DNA of 64,000 nt, taken from the NCBI RefSeq assembly GCF_039649665.1, contig NZ_JBDJAW010000011.1, positions 151,754 to 215,753 on the forward strand. The letters run 5' to 3'. The DNA is from Microbispora sp. ZYX-F-249 (GTDB taxonomy: Bacteria; Actinomycetota; Actinomycetes; Streptosporangiales; Streptosporangiaceae). Positions 50,641 through 58,901 of this stretch are shown one piece after another (within the stretch, counting starts at the first letter, position 1; each line of letters starts with the position of its first letter). Made by a program: the position numbers and the translations under genes. The notes beneath the pieces were generated by a model. That model saw only the letters and a list, made by a program, of their open reading frames with translations. It did not search any database and was not told the DNA's origin.

Positions 50641-50688
50641 CCGTGTTCATCCGTTCAACACGGTAGCAACCACTCAACCGACGTTCAA
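50641..50688 (-). promoter_or_regulatory. Promoter plus overlapping inverted repeat (operator) of the exporter operon
   Basis: Minus strand: TTGAAC (50683-50688), exactly 17 bases, then TACCGT (50660-50665; TAnnnT type). Over the start point lies CCGTGTT-CATCCGTTC-AACACGG (50641-50663), perfect 7-bp arms, overlapping the -10 box by four bases. A repressor here would block transcription directly; the winged-helix protein of the operon is the obvious candidate. Confidence 0.7.
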
Positions 50689-50854
50689 GTCGTACCGTCG
50701 ACGACGAGAGGCGGTGAGCGGTGGATGGGCACGCGCGCGGGAAGAACGCCGCCCCCGGTCACGGAGAGGGCGGCGGAGAGGCGGCGAGCGGAACCCGCCG
50801 GCGCGGTACGGCCGGCGGTGGGAAAGAGAGGGGGCCGGGGCGCGGAAGCGGGGG

Positions 50855-51049
50855 TCAGCGCAGTCTGGGGTCCACGTCGACCTCCTGGCAGACGGCCTGC
50901 CAGACCTGCTTGGCCCCCACACCCTCCGCGAGGGCCTGCTCGACCGTGCGCCCGCCGAGCCCGGCGATCACGTAGTCCTTCGCCCACGACTCCGCGTACG
51001 CCTCGCCGAAGTGGCGGCGCATCCTGTTCCAGAAGTCCGTGAGACGCAT
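50855..51049 (-). CDS. DUF3046 protein
   Basis: 64 residues, MRLTDFWNRMRRHFGEAYA through GVGAKQVWQAVCQEVDVD. Matches the DUF3046 family, usually encoded beside recA/recX in actinobacteria; here the exporter operon and a small gene separate it from recA. Function unknown. Confidence 0.92.
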   Translation of the reverse strand: MRLTDFWNRMRRHFGEAYAESWAKDYVIAGLGGRTVEQALAEGVGAKQVWQAVCQEVDVDPRLR

Positions 51050-51116
51050 GCGTTCAGTATGACGCCGCGGCCGGGATGAGCCGTCCCGGCCGCGGCGGCC
51101 TCCCCAGGGGAGACGG

Positions 51117-51605
51117 CTACATCACGCGGGTGCCGTACATCTCGCCGAGCGGGTCGGCGAGCAGCTCCAGCCGGGCGCCGTCCGGGTCCCGGAAGTAGAT
51201 CGAACTGCCGCTCTCCACCTGGTACGGCACGCCGGCGGCGTCGAGCTTGCCGCGCAGGCGCTCCCACGTCTCCCGCTCCACCGAGATCGCGACGTGGTGG
51301 AGCCCCCCGAGGACCTCCTTGTACGGCTCGAGGTCGAGGCCCGGGAGGTCGAAGAACGCCAGCAGGTTGCCGTTGCCGATGTCGAAGAAGAAGTGGTTGG
51401 ACCCGCGGTAGTCGCGGTTCTCGAAGATCTCGGTCAGCGGGAACTCGAGGAGCTCGTGGTAGAAGCGGATCGTCCGTTCGACGTCCGACGAGATCAGTGC
51501 GAAGTGGTGCAGGCCCCTGGCGCTGCTGGCGGCACGGCGCACGCTCAGGTAGCGCTCGCGGATCCGCGAGCGCTCCGCCTCTATGGCCGCGTAGTCGATT
51601 TCCAT
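51117..51605 (-). CDS. VOC (glyoxalase/dioxygenase-fold) protein
   Basis: 162 residues. Vicinal-oxygen-chelate fold with LHHFALISSDVERTIRFYHEL, FFFDIGNGNLLAFFDLPG, LHHVAISV and FRDPDGARLELLADP: both beta-alpha-beta-beta-beta halves with His and Glu metal ligands. Could be a glyoxalase, extradiol enzyme or resistance protein; undecided. The N-terminal 30 residues are a helical extension (ERSRIRERYLSVRRAASSAR). Confidence 0.9.
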   Translation of the reverse strand: MEIDYAAIEAERSRIRERYLSVRRAASSARGLHHFALISSDVERTIRFYHELLEFPLTEIFENRDYRGSNHFFFDIGNGNLLAFFDLPGLDLEPYKEVLGGLHHVAISVERETWERLRGKLDAAGVPYQVESGSSIYFRDPDGARLELLADPLGEMYGTRVM

Positions 51606-51651
51606 AGTGAGGAAGATTGTCCCGAGCGTGGCATGTCATGCCAATCGAGGG

Positions 51652-51786
51652 TCAGGGAAGCAACCATTTTCGCCAGCCGATCCACTCCGCGCGTTCCGCT
51701 CGCAGCGCCTCGTACCGGACCTGGTGCGCCTGACGGGCCTGATTGGCGAGGTCCTGCCGGTCCGCACGGATTCTCCTGCCGAACAT
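51652..51786 (-). CDS. 44-residue basic small protein with Trp-rich end
   Basis: ATG 51786 has GGAGGG eight bases upstream. The protein begins MFGRRIRADRQDLANQARQA, continues as a basic amphipathic helix and ends EWIGWRKWLLP. Net charge strongly positive; three Trp in the last nine residues suggest membrane contact. No similarity recognised. Divergent from the Lhr gene with about 126 bases between. Codon use and the strong ribosome site support a real gene. Confidence 0.6.
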   Translation of the reverse strand: MFGRRIRADRQDLANQARQAHQVRYEALRAERAEWIGWRKWLLP

Positions 51787-51912
51787 GTCGTTTTCCCTCC
51801 GTTGTAGATGGGGTCGTGTCGTACGGGGATCAGCCTGCCGGGGCCGGCTTGCCCCCCACTTGCCTCTCACCTGGCGGCGGGATGGCTCGCGGCGTTTTCT
51901 GTCGGTGGCGGG

Positions 51913-54900
51913 ATGCATGATGGGCAGGTGGGTTCGCTCGACGGCTTCAGCCCGGTGACCAGGGAGTGGTTCGCCGGCGCCTTCGCGACGCCGACCGCCG
52001 CTCAGGAGGGCGCCTGGTCGTCGATCGCGCGGGGCGACAACACGCTCGTGGTCGCACCCACCGGGTCGGGCAAGACGCTCGCGGCCTTCCTGTGGGCCAT
52101 CGACCGCCTCGCCGTCGAGCACACGGCCGGCCCTTCCCCGGCCGCGGCGGCGGGCATGAGGGCCGACGCTACGGCGGACATGACGGTGCGGCGGGAGCGC
52201 CACGGCGGGTCCGGGACGGGGCGGCCCGGTGGCCGGCGCGGGCGGAAGGCGGACGGGGAGCCGCCCCGGCCGTGCCGGGTCGTGTACGTCTCACCGCTGA
52301 AGGCGCTCGCGGTCGACGTCGAGCGGAACCTGCGGGCACCGCTCACCGGCATCCGGCAGACGGCGCTGCGGATGGGCCTGCCCGCCCCCGACATCTCGGT
52401 GGCCATCCGCTCCGGAGACACCGCGGCCGAGGAGCGGCGCCGCTTCGCCGCGCGGCCCTCCGACATCCTGATCACGACGCCCGAGTCCCTGTTCCTGATC
52501 CTCACCTCGCAGGCGCGCGAGGCGCTGCGCGGCGTGCAGACCGTGATCGTGGACGAGGTCCACGCCGTCGCGGGGACCAAGCGCGGCGCGCACCTCGCCC
52601 TGACGCTGGAGCGGCTCGACGCCCTGCTGCCCGCTCCGGCCCAGCGCATCGGGCTGTCGGCGACCGTACGGCCGGTGGAGGAGGTGGCGACGTTCCTCGG
52701 CGGAACCCGTCCGGCCACGGTCGTGCAGCCGCCCTCCGAGAAGGTCATCGAGGTCGACGTCGTGGTCCCGGTCGAGGACATGACCGAGCTCGCGCCGCCT
52801 CCGCCCGGTGCGGACGGCGAGTCGCCCGAGCACCGCAGGAGCATCTGGCCGCACGTCGAGGAGCACCTTCTCGACCTGATCGAGGCCCATCGGTCCACGA
52901 TCGTCTTCGCCAACTCGCGGCGGCTGTCGGAGCGCCTGTGCACCCGGCTCAACGAGCTCGCCTGGGAACGTCGGGCTGCACCCGCACGGAGCGAGGATCC
53001 GGGCGCGGGGGATCCGGCGCACTGGTCGGACGCCTTCGAGGAGTTGCACGCGCGGTGGTCGGACCGGCGCGACCCGACCGGCGACCCGCGCACGGACATC
53101 GGACAGGCCGGCGCCTCTCCGCCGGATCCGGAGCTCACGGACACCGAGCGGGTGACCACCCCACCGCCACACGACCGGCGCGTGGACGCCGGACATGCCG
53201 AGACCGGACGTGGCGAGACCGGGCATGACGAGGCCGAACATGACGAGGCCGGGCGGACGGACGAGCCACGGCCGGATGGCCGGCTCGCGCAGGTCCGGCG
53301 CGGGGACGGACGCGGGGACGCCCGGCACGGCGCCCCCACGGCCATGCCGTCGGAGTACATGGCCCAGGCGGGGGTCTCGGGCGGCGCGATGCCCGAGGTG
53401 GTGCGGGCGCACCACGGCTCCGTCTCGAAGGAGGAGCGGTCCCAGATCGAGGAGGCGCTGAAGTCGGGCCGCCTGCCCGCGGTGGTCGCGACCTCCAGCC
53501 TGGAGCTGGGCATCGACATGGGCTCGGTGGACCTGGTCGCCTACGTCGAGGCGCCGCCCAGCGTGGCCAGCGGGTTGCAGCGCATCGGCCGCGCCGGGCA
53601 CCAGGTCGGGGCCGTGTCCCGCGGCGTGATCTTCCCGAAGTACCGGGGAGACCTGGTGCAGACGGCCGTCGTGGCCGAGCGCATGCGGACGGGGCGGATC
53701 GAGGAGATCCGTTACCCGCGCAATCCCCTCGACGTGCTGGCCCAGCAGATCGTCGCGATGACCGCGCTCGACGAGTGGACGGTCGACTCGCTGGAGGCGG
53801 TGGTGCGCAGGGCCGCGCCGTACGCCACGCTGCCGCGCGGCGCGCTGGAGGCGACGCTCGACATGCTCGCCGGGCGTTACCCGAGCGAGGAGTTCGCCGA
53901 GTTGCGGCCGCGCATCGTGTGGGACCGGGTGACGGGCACCCTCCAGGGCCGCCCCGGGGCCCAGCGCCTGGCGGTGACGAACGGGGGCACCATCCCCGAC
54001 CGCGGGTTGTTCGGCGTGTTCCTGGTGGGCGAGAAGGCGTCACGCGTCGGCGAGCTGGACGAGGAGATGGTCTACGAGTCCCGCGTCGGCGACGTGTTCG
54101 TGCTGGGCGCGACCTCGTGGCGCATCGAGGACATCACCGCCGACCGGGTCCTGGTCTCCCCCGCGCCCGGGCAGCCGGGCAAGCTGCCCTTCTGGCACGG
54201 GGACGCGCCGGGCCGCCCCGCCGAGCTGGGCCGCGCCATCGGCGCGTTCCTCCGCGAGCTGTCGGCGGCCGGGGCGGGCGGCCGGGGCGACGCGGCGAAG
54301 GCGCTCGAGCGGATCCGCGCGGCGGGCCTCGACGACTACGCCGCCGGCAACCTGCTCGCCTACCTGACCGAGCAGCGGGAGGCGACGGGCTATGTGCCCG
54401 ACGACCGCACGCTCCTGGTCGAGCGGTTCCGCGACGAGCTGGGCGACTGGCGCGTGGTGATCCACTCCCCCTTCGGCGCGCGGGTCCACGCCCCCTGGGC
54501 GCTCGCCATCGGGCGGCGGCTGCGCGAGCGGTACGGCGTCGACGTCCAGGCCGTCCACTCCGACGACGGCATCGTGCTGCGCGTGCCCGACACCTTCGAG
54601 GAGGCGCCGACCGACGTCGCGGTCTTCGACGCCGAGGAGATCGAGCAGGTCGTGGTCGAGGAGCTGGGCGGCTCGGCCCTGTTCGCCTCCCGGTTCCGTG
54701 AGTGCGCCGGGCGGGCCCTCCTGCTGCCCCGCCGCTCGCCCGGCAGGCGCAGCCCGCTGTGGCAGCAGCGCCAGCGGGCGGCCCATCTGCTCGGCGTCGC
54801 GAGCAAGTACGCCGGGTTCCCGGTGGTGCTGGAGACGATGCGCGAGTGCCTGCAGGACGTCTTCGACGTGCCGGGCCTCGTGGAGCTCATGCGCGACGTG

Positions 54901-57324
54901 GCCGCCCGCCGGGTGCGGGTGGTCGAGGTGGAGACCGCCCAGGCGTCCCCGTTCGCGGCGTCGCTGCTGTTCAACTACATCGGCGCGTTCATGTACGAGG
55001 GTGACGCGCCGCTGGCCGAGCGGCGGGCGCAGGCGCTCGCCCTCGACACCGCACTCCTCGCCGAGCTCATGGGACAGGCCGACCTGCGGGAGCTGCTCGA
55101 CCCGGATGTCGTGGCCGAGACCGAGCGGGAGCTGGCACGGCTGGACAGGCCGTTGCGTGACGCCGAGGACCTCGCCGACCTGCTGCGCTCGCACGGCCCG
55201 CTGCTCGCCCAGGACGTCTCGATCCGCGAGGGCGACCCCTCCTGGCTCGCCGGCCTGGAACGGGCGCGCCGGGCCATCCGGGTACGTGTGGCGGGCCTGG
55301 AGCAATGGGCCGCCGTCGAGGACGCCTGGCGCCTGCGCGACGCGCTCGGAGTGCCGTTGCCGGTGGGCGTTCCACACGAGTTCCTCGAAGCACCGCTCGC
55401 AGGCGGGCCCGGCGGACCGGCCGGCACGCACGCCGTCCCCGACCCGCTCGGCGACCTGGTCGCACGGCACGCGCGCACCCGTGGGCCGTTCTCCTCCGGC
55501 ACGGCCGCCGCGCGCTTCGGGGTGGGCGTCGCGGTGGTGGACGACGCGCTGCGCCGCCTCGCGGCGTCGGGCAGGGTGGTCACGGGCGAGTTCCGCCCCG
55601 GAGGCCGGGGCGAGGAGTGGTGCGACGCCGGAGTGCTGCGGCTGCTGCGGCGCCGGTCGCTGGCGCGGCTCCGCAAGGAGGTCGAACCGGTCCCCCCGGA
55701 GACGCTTGCGGCGTTCCTGCCCACGTGGCACGGCATCGTCTCGCAGAGCGTCACCCCGGCCGGTGGCGGGCCGGGCGGGAACGGCGGCAGGACGGGGCTC
55801 GCGGGGTCCGAGGTGGGCCACGCGGGGCCCGGGCGGCAGGAGGGCCACGGCTCCGCGCGGGCCATGGACGCTCTGATCACGGCGATCGAACGGCTGCAGG
55901 GAGCGGCCGTCCCCGCCTCGGCGCTGGAGTCGCTGGTGCTGCCGGCGCGGGTGCCCGGATACAACCCTGCCCTGCTCGACGAGCTGACCTCGTCCGGCGA
56001 GGTCGTCTGGGCAGGCCAGGGGTCGCTGCCCGGCGGCGACGGATGGGTCGGCCTCTACTTCGCCGACACCGCGCCCCTGCTGCTGCCCACGCCCGCCGAG
56101 ATCACCATGACTCCGCTGCACGAGCAGATCCTGGAGATCCTCGGCGGAGGCGGCGCGCTGTTCTTCCGTGAGCTGTCCAACCGCATCGCGGCGGCGGCGC
56201 TCGGCGAGGGCGCGGCGCCGTCGGGGCCGGACGCCGCCGCCGCCCGCCGGGCCAGGATCCTCGGCCGCGTCACGGGCGGCACGGGGACGGCCGCCGCGCA
56301 GTCCGGCACCACCGGGGTGCCTGTCGCGCAGCCCGGAGCCACGGCACAACCCGGCACCACGACACAGCCGAGCACCACGACACAACCGGGCGCCGGCGGC
56401 ACGCACGCCGCGCAGTCCGGCACGGGCGGGACGGCGGCGGGCGCCGCAGCAGCGGTGCCGGACGACGTGACGCTCGCGGCGGCGCTGTGGGACCTCGTCT
56501 GGTCGGGCCGGGTCACCGGCGACACGCTCGCCCCGCTGCGCTCGACGCTGGGCACCGGACGGCCCGCGCACCGCCCGGCCGCGACCCGGCGCCGCCGCGC
56601 GGTGCTGCCGACGAGAAGCGGCCCGCCGACCGTGAGCGGCCGATGGTGGCTGCTGCCCGCGCCGTCGGCCGACGCCACCCAGCGGGCCCACGCGCAGGCC
56701 GAAGTCCTGCTGGAACGGCACGGCGTGCTGACCAGGGGCGGCATCACGGCCGAGCGCCTGCCCGGCGGGTTCTCCGCCGTCTACCAGGTGCTGCGTGCCT
56801 TCGAGGAGAGCGGCCGGTGCCGCCGGGGCTACTTCGTCGAGGGTCTCGGCGCCGCTCAGTTCGCCCTGCCGGGCGCGGTCGACCGCATGCGCGCCATGTC
56901 TTCCGGCCGTCCCGCTCCGGCCGAGGACCTGTGGTCGGTCCCCGCCCCGCCGCCGCCGCGCCGTGCGGTCGTGCTCGCGGCGACCGATCCCGCCAATCCG
57001 TACGGCGCGGCCCTGCCCTGGCCGGACCGTTCGGACGACGTGAGCCACAAGCCGGGCCGCAAGGCCGGCGCGCTGGTGGTGCTGGCGGAGGGCGAGCTGA
57101 TCCTCTACGTCGAGCGCGGCGGGAAGACCCTGCTCTCGTTCGGGTCCGAGGAGGACCTGCGGCCCGCCGTGCGGGCCCTGGCCGTCGCCGTGAAGGGGGG
57201 AGCCCTGGGGAAGCTGACGGTGGAGCGGGCCGACGGGGCCGCCATCGCCGACTCCCCGCTCGCGGCGGCGCTCGAAGCCGCCGGTTTCCACCCCACCCCC
57301 CGCGGCCTGCGCATCCGCGCCTGA
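51913..57324 (+). CDS. lhr: Lhr-type ATP-dependent DNA helicase, with insertions
   Basis: 1803 residues from ATG 51913 (GTG 51928 also possible); the open frame reaches back to 51808 with no ribosome site. A large superfamily-2 3'-5' helicase linked to DNA repair. Walker A APTGSGKT (Lys54), DEVH 214-217, motif VI RIGRAGHQ from 557, then the Lhr winged helix and C-terminal domains. The enzyme is usually about 1500-1550 residues. Extra length comes from residues ~353-490 in the second RecA domain (degenerate AETGRGETGHDEAEHDEAG-type repeats before VVRAHHGSVSKEER) and ~1454-1517 (Ala/Gln/Pro/Gly/Thr repeats such as AQPGTTTQPSTTTQPG), both low-complexity. Confidence 0.95.
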   Translation: MHDGQVGSLDGFSPVTREWFAGAFATPTAAQEGAWSSIARGDNTLVVAPTGSGKTLAAFLWAIDRLAVEHTAGPSPAAAAGMRADATADMTVRRERHGGSGTGRPGGRRGRKADGEPPRPCRVVYVSPLKALAVDVERNLRAPLTGIRQTALRMGLPAPDISVAIRSGDTAAEERRRFAARPSDILITTPESLFLILTSQAREALRGVQTVIVDEVHAVAGTKRGAHLALTLERLDALLPAPAQRIGLSATVRPVEEVATFLGGTRPATVVQPPSEKVIEVDVVVPVEDMTELAPPPPGADGESPEHRRSIWPHVEEHLLDLIEAHRSTIVFANSRRLSERLCTRLNELAWERRAAPARSEDPGAGDPAHWSDAFEELHARWSDRRDPTGDPRTDIGQAGASPPDPELTDTERVTTPPPHDRRVDAGHAETGRGETGHDEAEHDEAGRTDEPRPDGRLAQVRRGDGRGDARHGAPTAMPSEYMAQAGVSGGAMPEVVRAHHGSVSKEERSQIEEALKSGRLPAVVATSSLELGIDMGSVDLVAYVEAPPSVASGLQRIGRAGHQVGAVSRGVIFPKYRGDLVQTAVVAERMRTGRIEEIRYPRNPLDVLAQQIVAMTALDEWTVDSLEAVVRRAAPYATLPRGALEATLDMLAGRYPSEEFAELRPRIVWDRVTGTLQGRPGAQRLAVTNGGTIPDRGLFGVFLVGEKASRVGELDEEMVYESRVGDVFVLGATSWRIEDITADRVLVSPAPGQPGKLPFWHGDAPGRPAELGRAIGAFLRELSAAGAGGRGDAAKALERIRAAGLDDYAAGNLLAYLTEQREATGYVPDDRTLLVERFRDELGDWRVVIHSPFGARVHAPWALAIGRRLRERYGVDVQAVHSDDGIVLRVPDTFEEAPTDVAVFDAEEIEQVVVEELGGSALFASRFRECAGRALLLPRRSPGRRSPLWQQRQRAAHLLGVASKYAGFPVVLETMRECLQDVFDVPGLVELMRDVAARRVRVVEVETAQASPFAASLLFNYIGAFMYEGDAPLAERRAQALALDTALLAELMGQADLRELLDPDVVAETERELARLDRPLRDAEDLADLLRSHGPLLAQDVSIREGDPSWLAGLERARRAIRVRVAGLEQWAAVEDAWRLRDALGVPLPVGVPHEFLEAPLAGGPGGPAGTHAVPDPLGDLVARHARTRGPFSSGTAAARFGVGVAVVDDALRRLAASGRVVTGEFRPGGRGEEWCDAGVLRLLRRRSLARLRKEVEPVPPETLAAFLPTWHGIVSQSVTPAGGGPGGNGGRTGLAGSEVGHAGPGRQEGHGSARAMDALITAIERLQGAAVPASALESLVLPARVPGYNPALLDELTSSGEVVWAGQGSLPGGDGWVGLYFADTAPLLLPTPAEITMTPLHEQILEILGGGGALFFRELSNRIAAAALGEGAAPSGPDAAAARRARILGRVTGGTGTAAAQSGTTGVPVAQPGATAQPGTTTQPSTTTQPGAGGTHAAQSGTGGTAAGAAAAVPDDVTLAAALWDLVWSGRVTGDTLAPLRSTLGTGRPAHRPAATRRRRAVLPTRSGPPTVSGRWWLLPAPSADATQRAHAQAEVLLERHGVLTRGGITAERLPGGFSAVYQVLRAFEESGRCRRGYFVEGLGAAQFALPGAVDRMRAMSSGRPAPAEDLWSVPAPPPPRRAVVLAATDPANPYGAALPWPDRSDDVSHKPGRKAGALVVLAEGELILYVERGGKTLLSFGSEEDLRPAVRALAVAVKGGALGKLTVERADGAAIADSPLAAALEAAGFHPTPRGLRIRA

Positions 57325-57492
57325 CCAGTTCGTGTCCATGCGGCGAAGCCGCCACGCCCTGCGCCGGTCACCCTCCTGCCGTGTCTCGCGCAGTCGCCAG
57401 GGCCTGCACCCGCGGAGTCCGTTCAGCGAGATTCCCCGTTCCCGATGCTCGTCCGTTCCGGGAGGCCAGGCGGTCGGGCGGAGGGCCGGGCA

Positions 57493-57512
57493 TGACGATC
57501 GGCCGGTCGTCA
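57493..57512. terminator. Imperfect 20-bp palindrome at the ROK gene stop
   Basis: TGACGATCGGCCGGTCGTCA reads as 10-bp arms with one mismatch pair and covers the ROK stop codon. Weak evidence for a terminator shared with lhr; the 180 bases after lhr hold nothing else clear. Confidence 0.3.
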
Positions 57513-58685
57513 GACCGTGTCCGAGAAGACCTCTTCACGCGCTCGGTCCAGTGCCGCGACGATCGCACCCATGAGAACGGGATTGCCCTCCACCCCGGTC
57601 GCCACCACTGTGGGGCGGCTCGGGCACACCCGGGCCACCGCCTCCTCGACGCGCTCCGCGAGGTGGGTCCCGCCGGCCCTGCCCACGTCACCGCCGAGCA
57701 CGACGAGTCCCGGGTCGAGGACCACGGCGACCGCCGCCACCCCGACCGCGAGCCGTCCGGCCAGGTCCTCGACGAAGGCCTCGTTGCCGGCGTCGATGGC
57801 GGTACGGACCAGGCCGGCCACCCCGGGGTCCGCGACATCCGCGCCGGCGACGCCGTGCGCGCGGGCCAGGTTCCACAGCGCCTCTCCTCCGACGAGGCGC
57901 TGGAAGGAACCGGTCTGCGGCGCGGTGACCGCGCTCGGCAGCGGCTCCCCGGGGACGGGCAGCCAGCCGATCTCGCCCGCGCCTCCGGTGATGCCGCGGT
58001 GCAGCCGGTTGCCGAGCATGACGCCGAGGCCCTGGCCCACGCCCGTCCACAGGATCACGAAGTCGTCGGCGCCCCGCGCGGCGCCGTACGTCTGCTCGGC
58101 GAGGGCCGCCAGGTTGACGTCGTTCTCGATGATCACGCATTCGCCGAGCAGGGTGCGCAGCCCGGCCAGGATGCCGACGTGCCAGGTCGGCAGGTCGACC
58201 GAGTACCGAACGTCGCCGGTGACCGGGTCGACCACGCCGCGCGTGCCGATGACGAAGCAGCGCAGCCTGGCCAGTTCTATCCCGGCGGTCCCGCAGGCCC
58301 GCTGGACGGCTTCGTGGACGATGCGCACGGGATCACGGGCCTCGGTCGGATCCACGGTCACCTGGGCGACGACCGTGCCCGTGATGTCGGCGACCGCGGC
58401 CGTGACGCTGTCCGGCAGCACCTCCAGGCCGGCGACGAACGCGCTGGAGGGATTGACCCCGTACAGCGCGGCGTTGGGACCGCGTCCGCCGGGGCGCTCC
58501 CCCGCCGCCGCGACCAGCCCGCGCGTCTCCAGCCGGGCCAGAAGCTGGCCGGATGTGACCTTGGACAGCCCGGTAAGCTCTCCCAACTCGGCCCTGGTGA
58601 GCGGGCCCCTGGAGATGAGGAGTTCGAGTGCCGCGCGGTCGTTGATCTGCCGTAGCAGCCGAGGCGTACCCGGTCGTTGAGGCAC
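57510..58685 (-). CDS. ROK-family transcriptional repressor
   Basis: 391 residues from GTG 58685 with GAGGGG upstream. N-terminal winged helix (LRQINDRAALELLISRGPL, TRAELGELTGLSKVTSGQLL) then the ROK sugar-kinase-like domain: GVGQGLGVML, HRGITGGAGEIGWLPVPG and VVLGGDVGRAGG. The usual zinc-binding CxCGxxGC of NagC-type ROK proteins is absent, so this is a divergent ROK regulator. It faces the sugar transporter operon and likely represses both that operon and itself through the palindrome at 58733-58745, responding to a (acetyl)amino sugar or its oligomer (inferred from the neighbours). Confidence 0.93.
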   Translation of the reverse strand: MPQRPGTPRLLRQINDRAALELLISRGPLTRAELGELTGLSKVTSGQLLARLETRGLVAAAGERPGGRGPNAALYGVNPSSAFVAGLEVLPDSVTAAVADITGTVVAQVTVDPTEARDPVRIVHEAVQRACGTAGIELARLRCFVIGTRGVVDPVTGDVRYSVDLPTWHVGILAGLRTLLGECVIIENDVNLAALAEQTYGAARGADDFVILWTGVGQGLGVMLGNRLHRGITGGAGEIGWLPVPGEPLPSAVTAPQTGSFQRLVGGEALWNLARAHGVAGADVADPGVAGLVRTAIDAGNEAFVEDLAGRLAVGVAAVAVVLDPGLVVLGGDVGRAGGTHLAERVEEAVARVCPSRPTVVATGVEGNPVLMGAIVAALDRAREEVFSDTV

Positions 58686-58727
58686 CGGCAGGTTCCCCTC
58701 TCGTCACGATCCGCTAACGCGGTCTTT

Positions 58728-58745
58728 TTTATAAGAAAGTTTCTT
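58728..58745. promoter_or_regulatory. ROK-type operator and -10 between repressor and transporter
   Basis: AAGAAA-G-TTTCTT (58733-58745) is a perfect 13-bp palindrome like other ROK operators (actinobacterial sites such as TTAGGAAA-TTTCCTAA). On the minus strand TATAAA (58733-58728) directly abuts it and may be the repressor gene's own -10. Sits 48 bases before the repressor start and 157 before the binding-protein start. Confidence 0.65.
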
Positions 58746-58901
58746 GTTAGTTTATCGCCTGCCAGCCCGGAGGCAACCGATCAGCCTCGGGACGCCATGA
58801 GCGCCGACCGAAAGGAGAGCGCCTTCCAGCAGGTGAGCGGCCCGCCGACACCCCCCATGAGGCGCACCCCCGACGCGAAGCCGGGAAGGGAGAGACCCAC
58901 C

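Noticed and set aside
54040..57339. Minus-strand open frame of 1099 codons under lhr
   Set aside because: Same reasoning: antisense to clear helicase motifs, no ribosome site, composition of a shadow frame.
57326..57509. Gene between lhr and the ROK gene
   Set aside because: Only 180 bases, no frame with codon bias or ribosome site.
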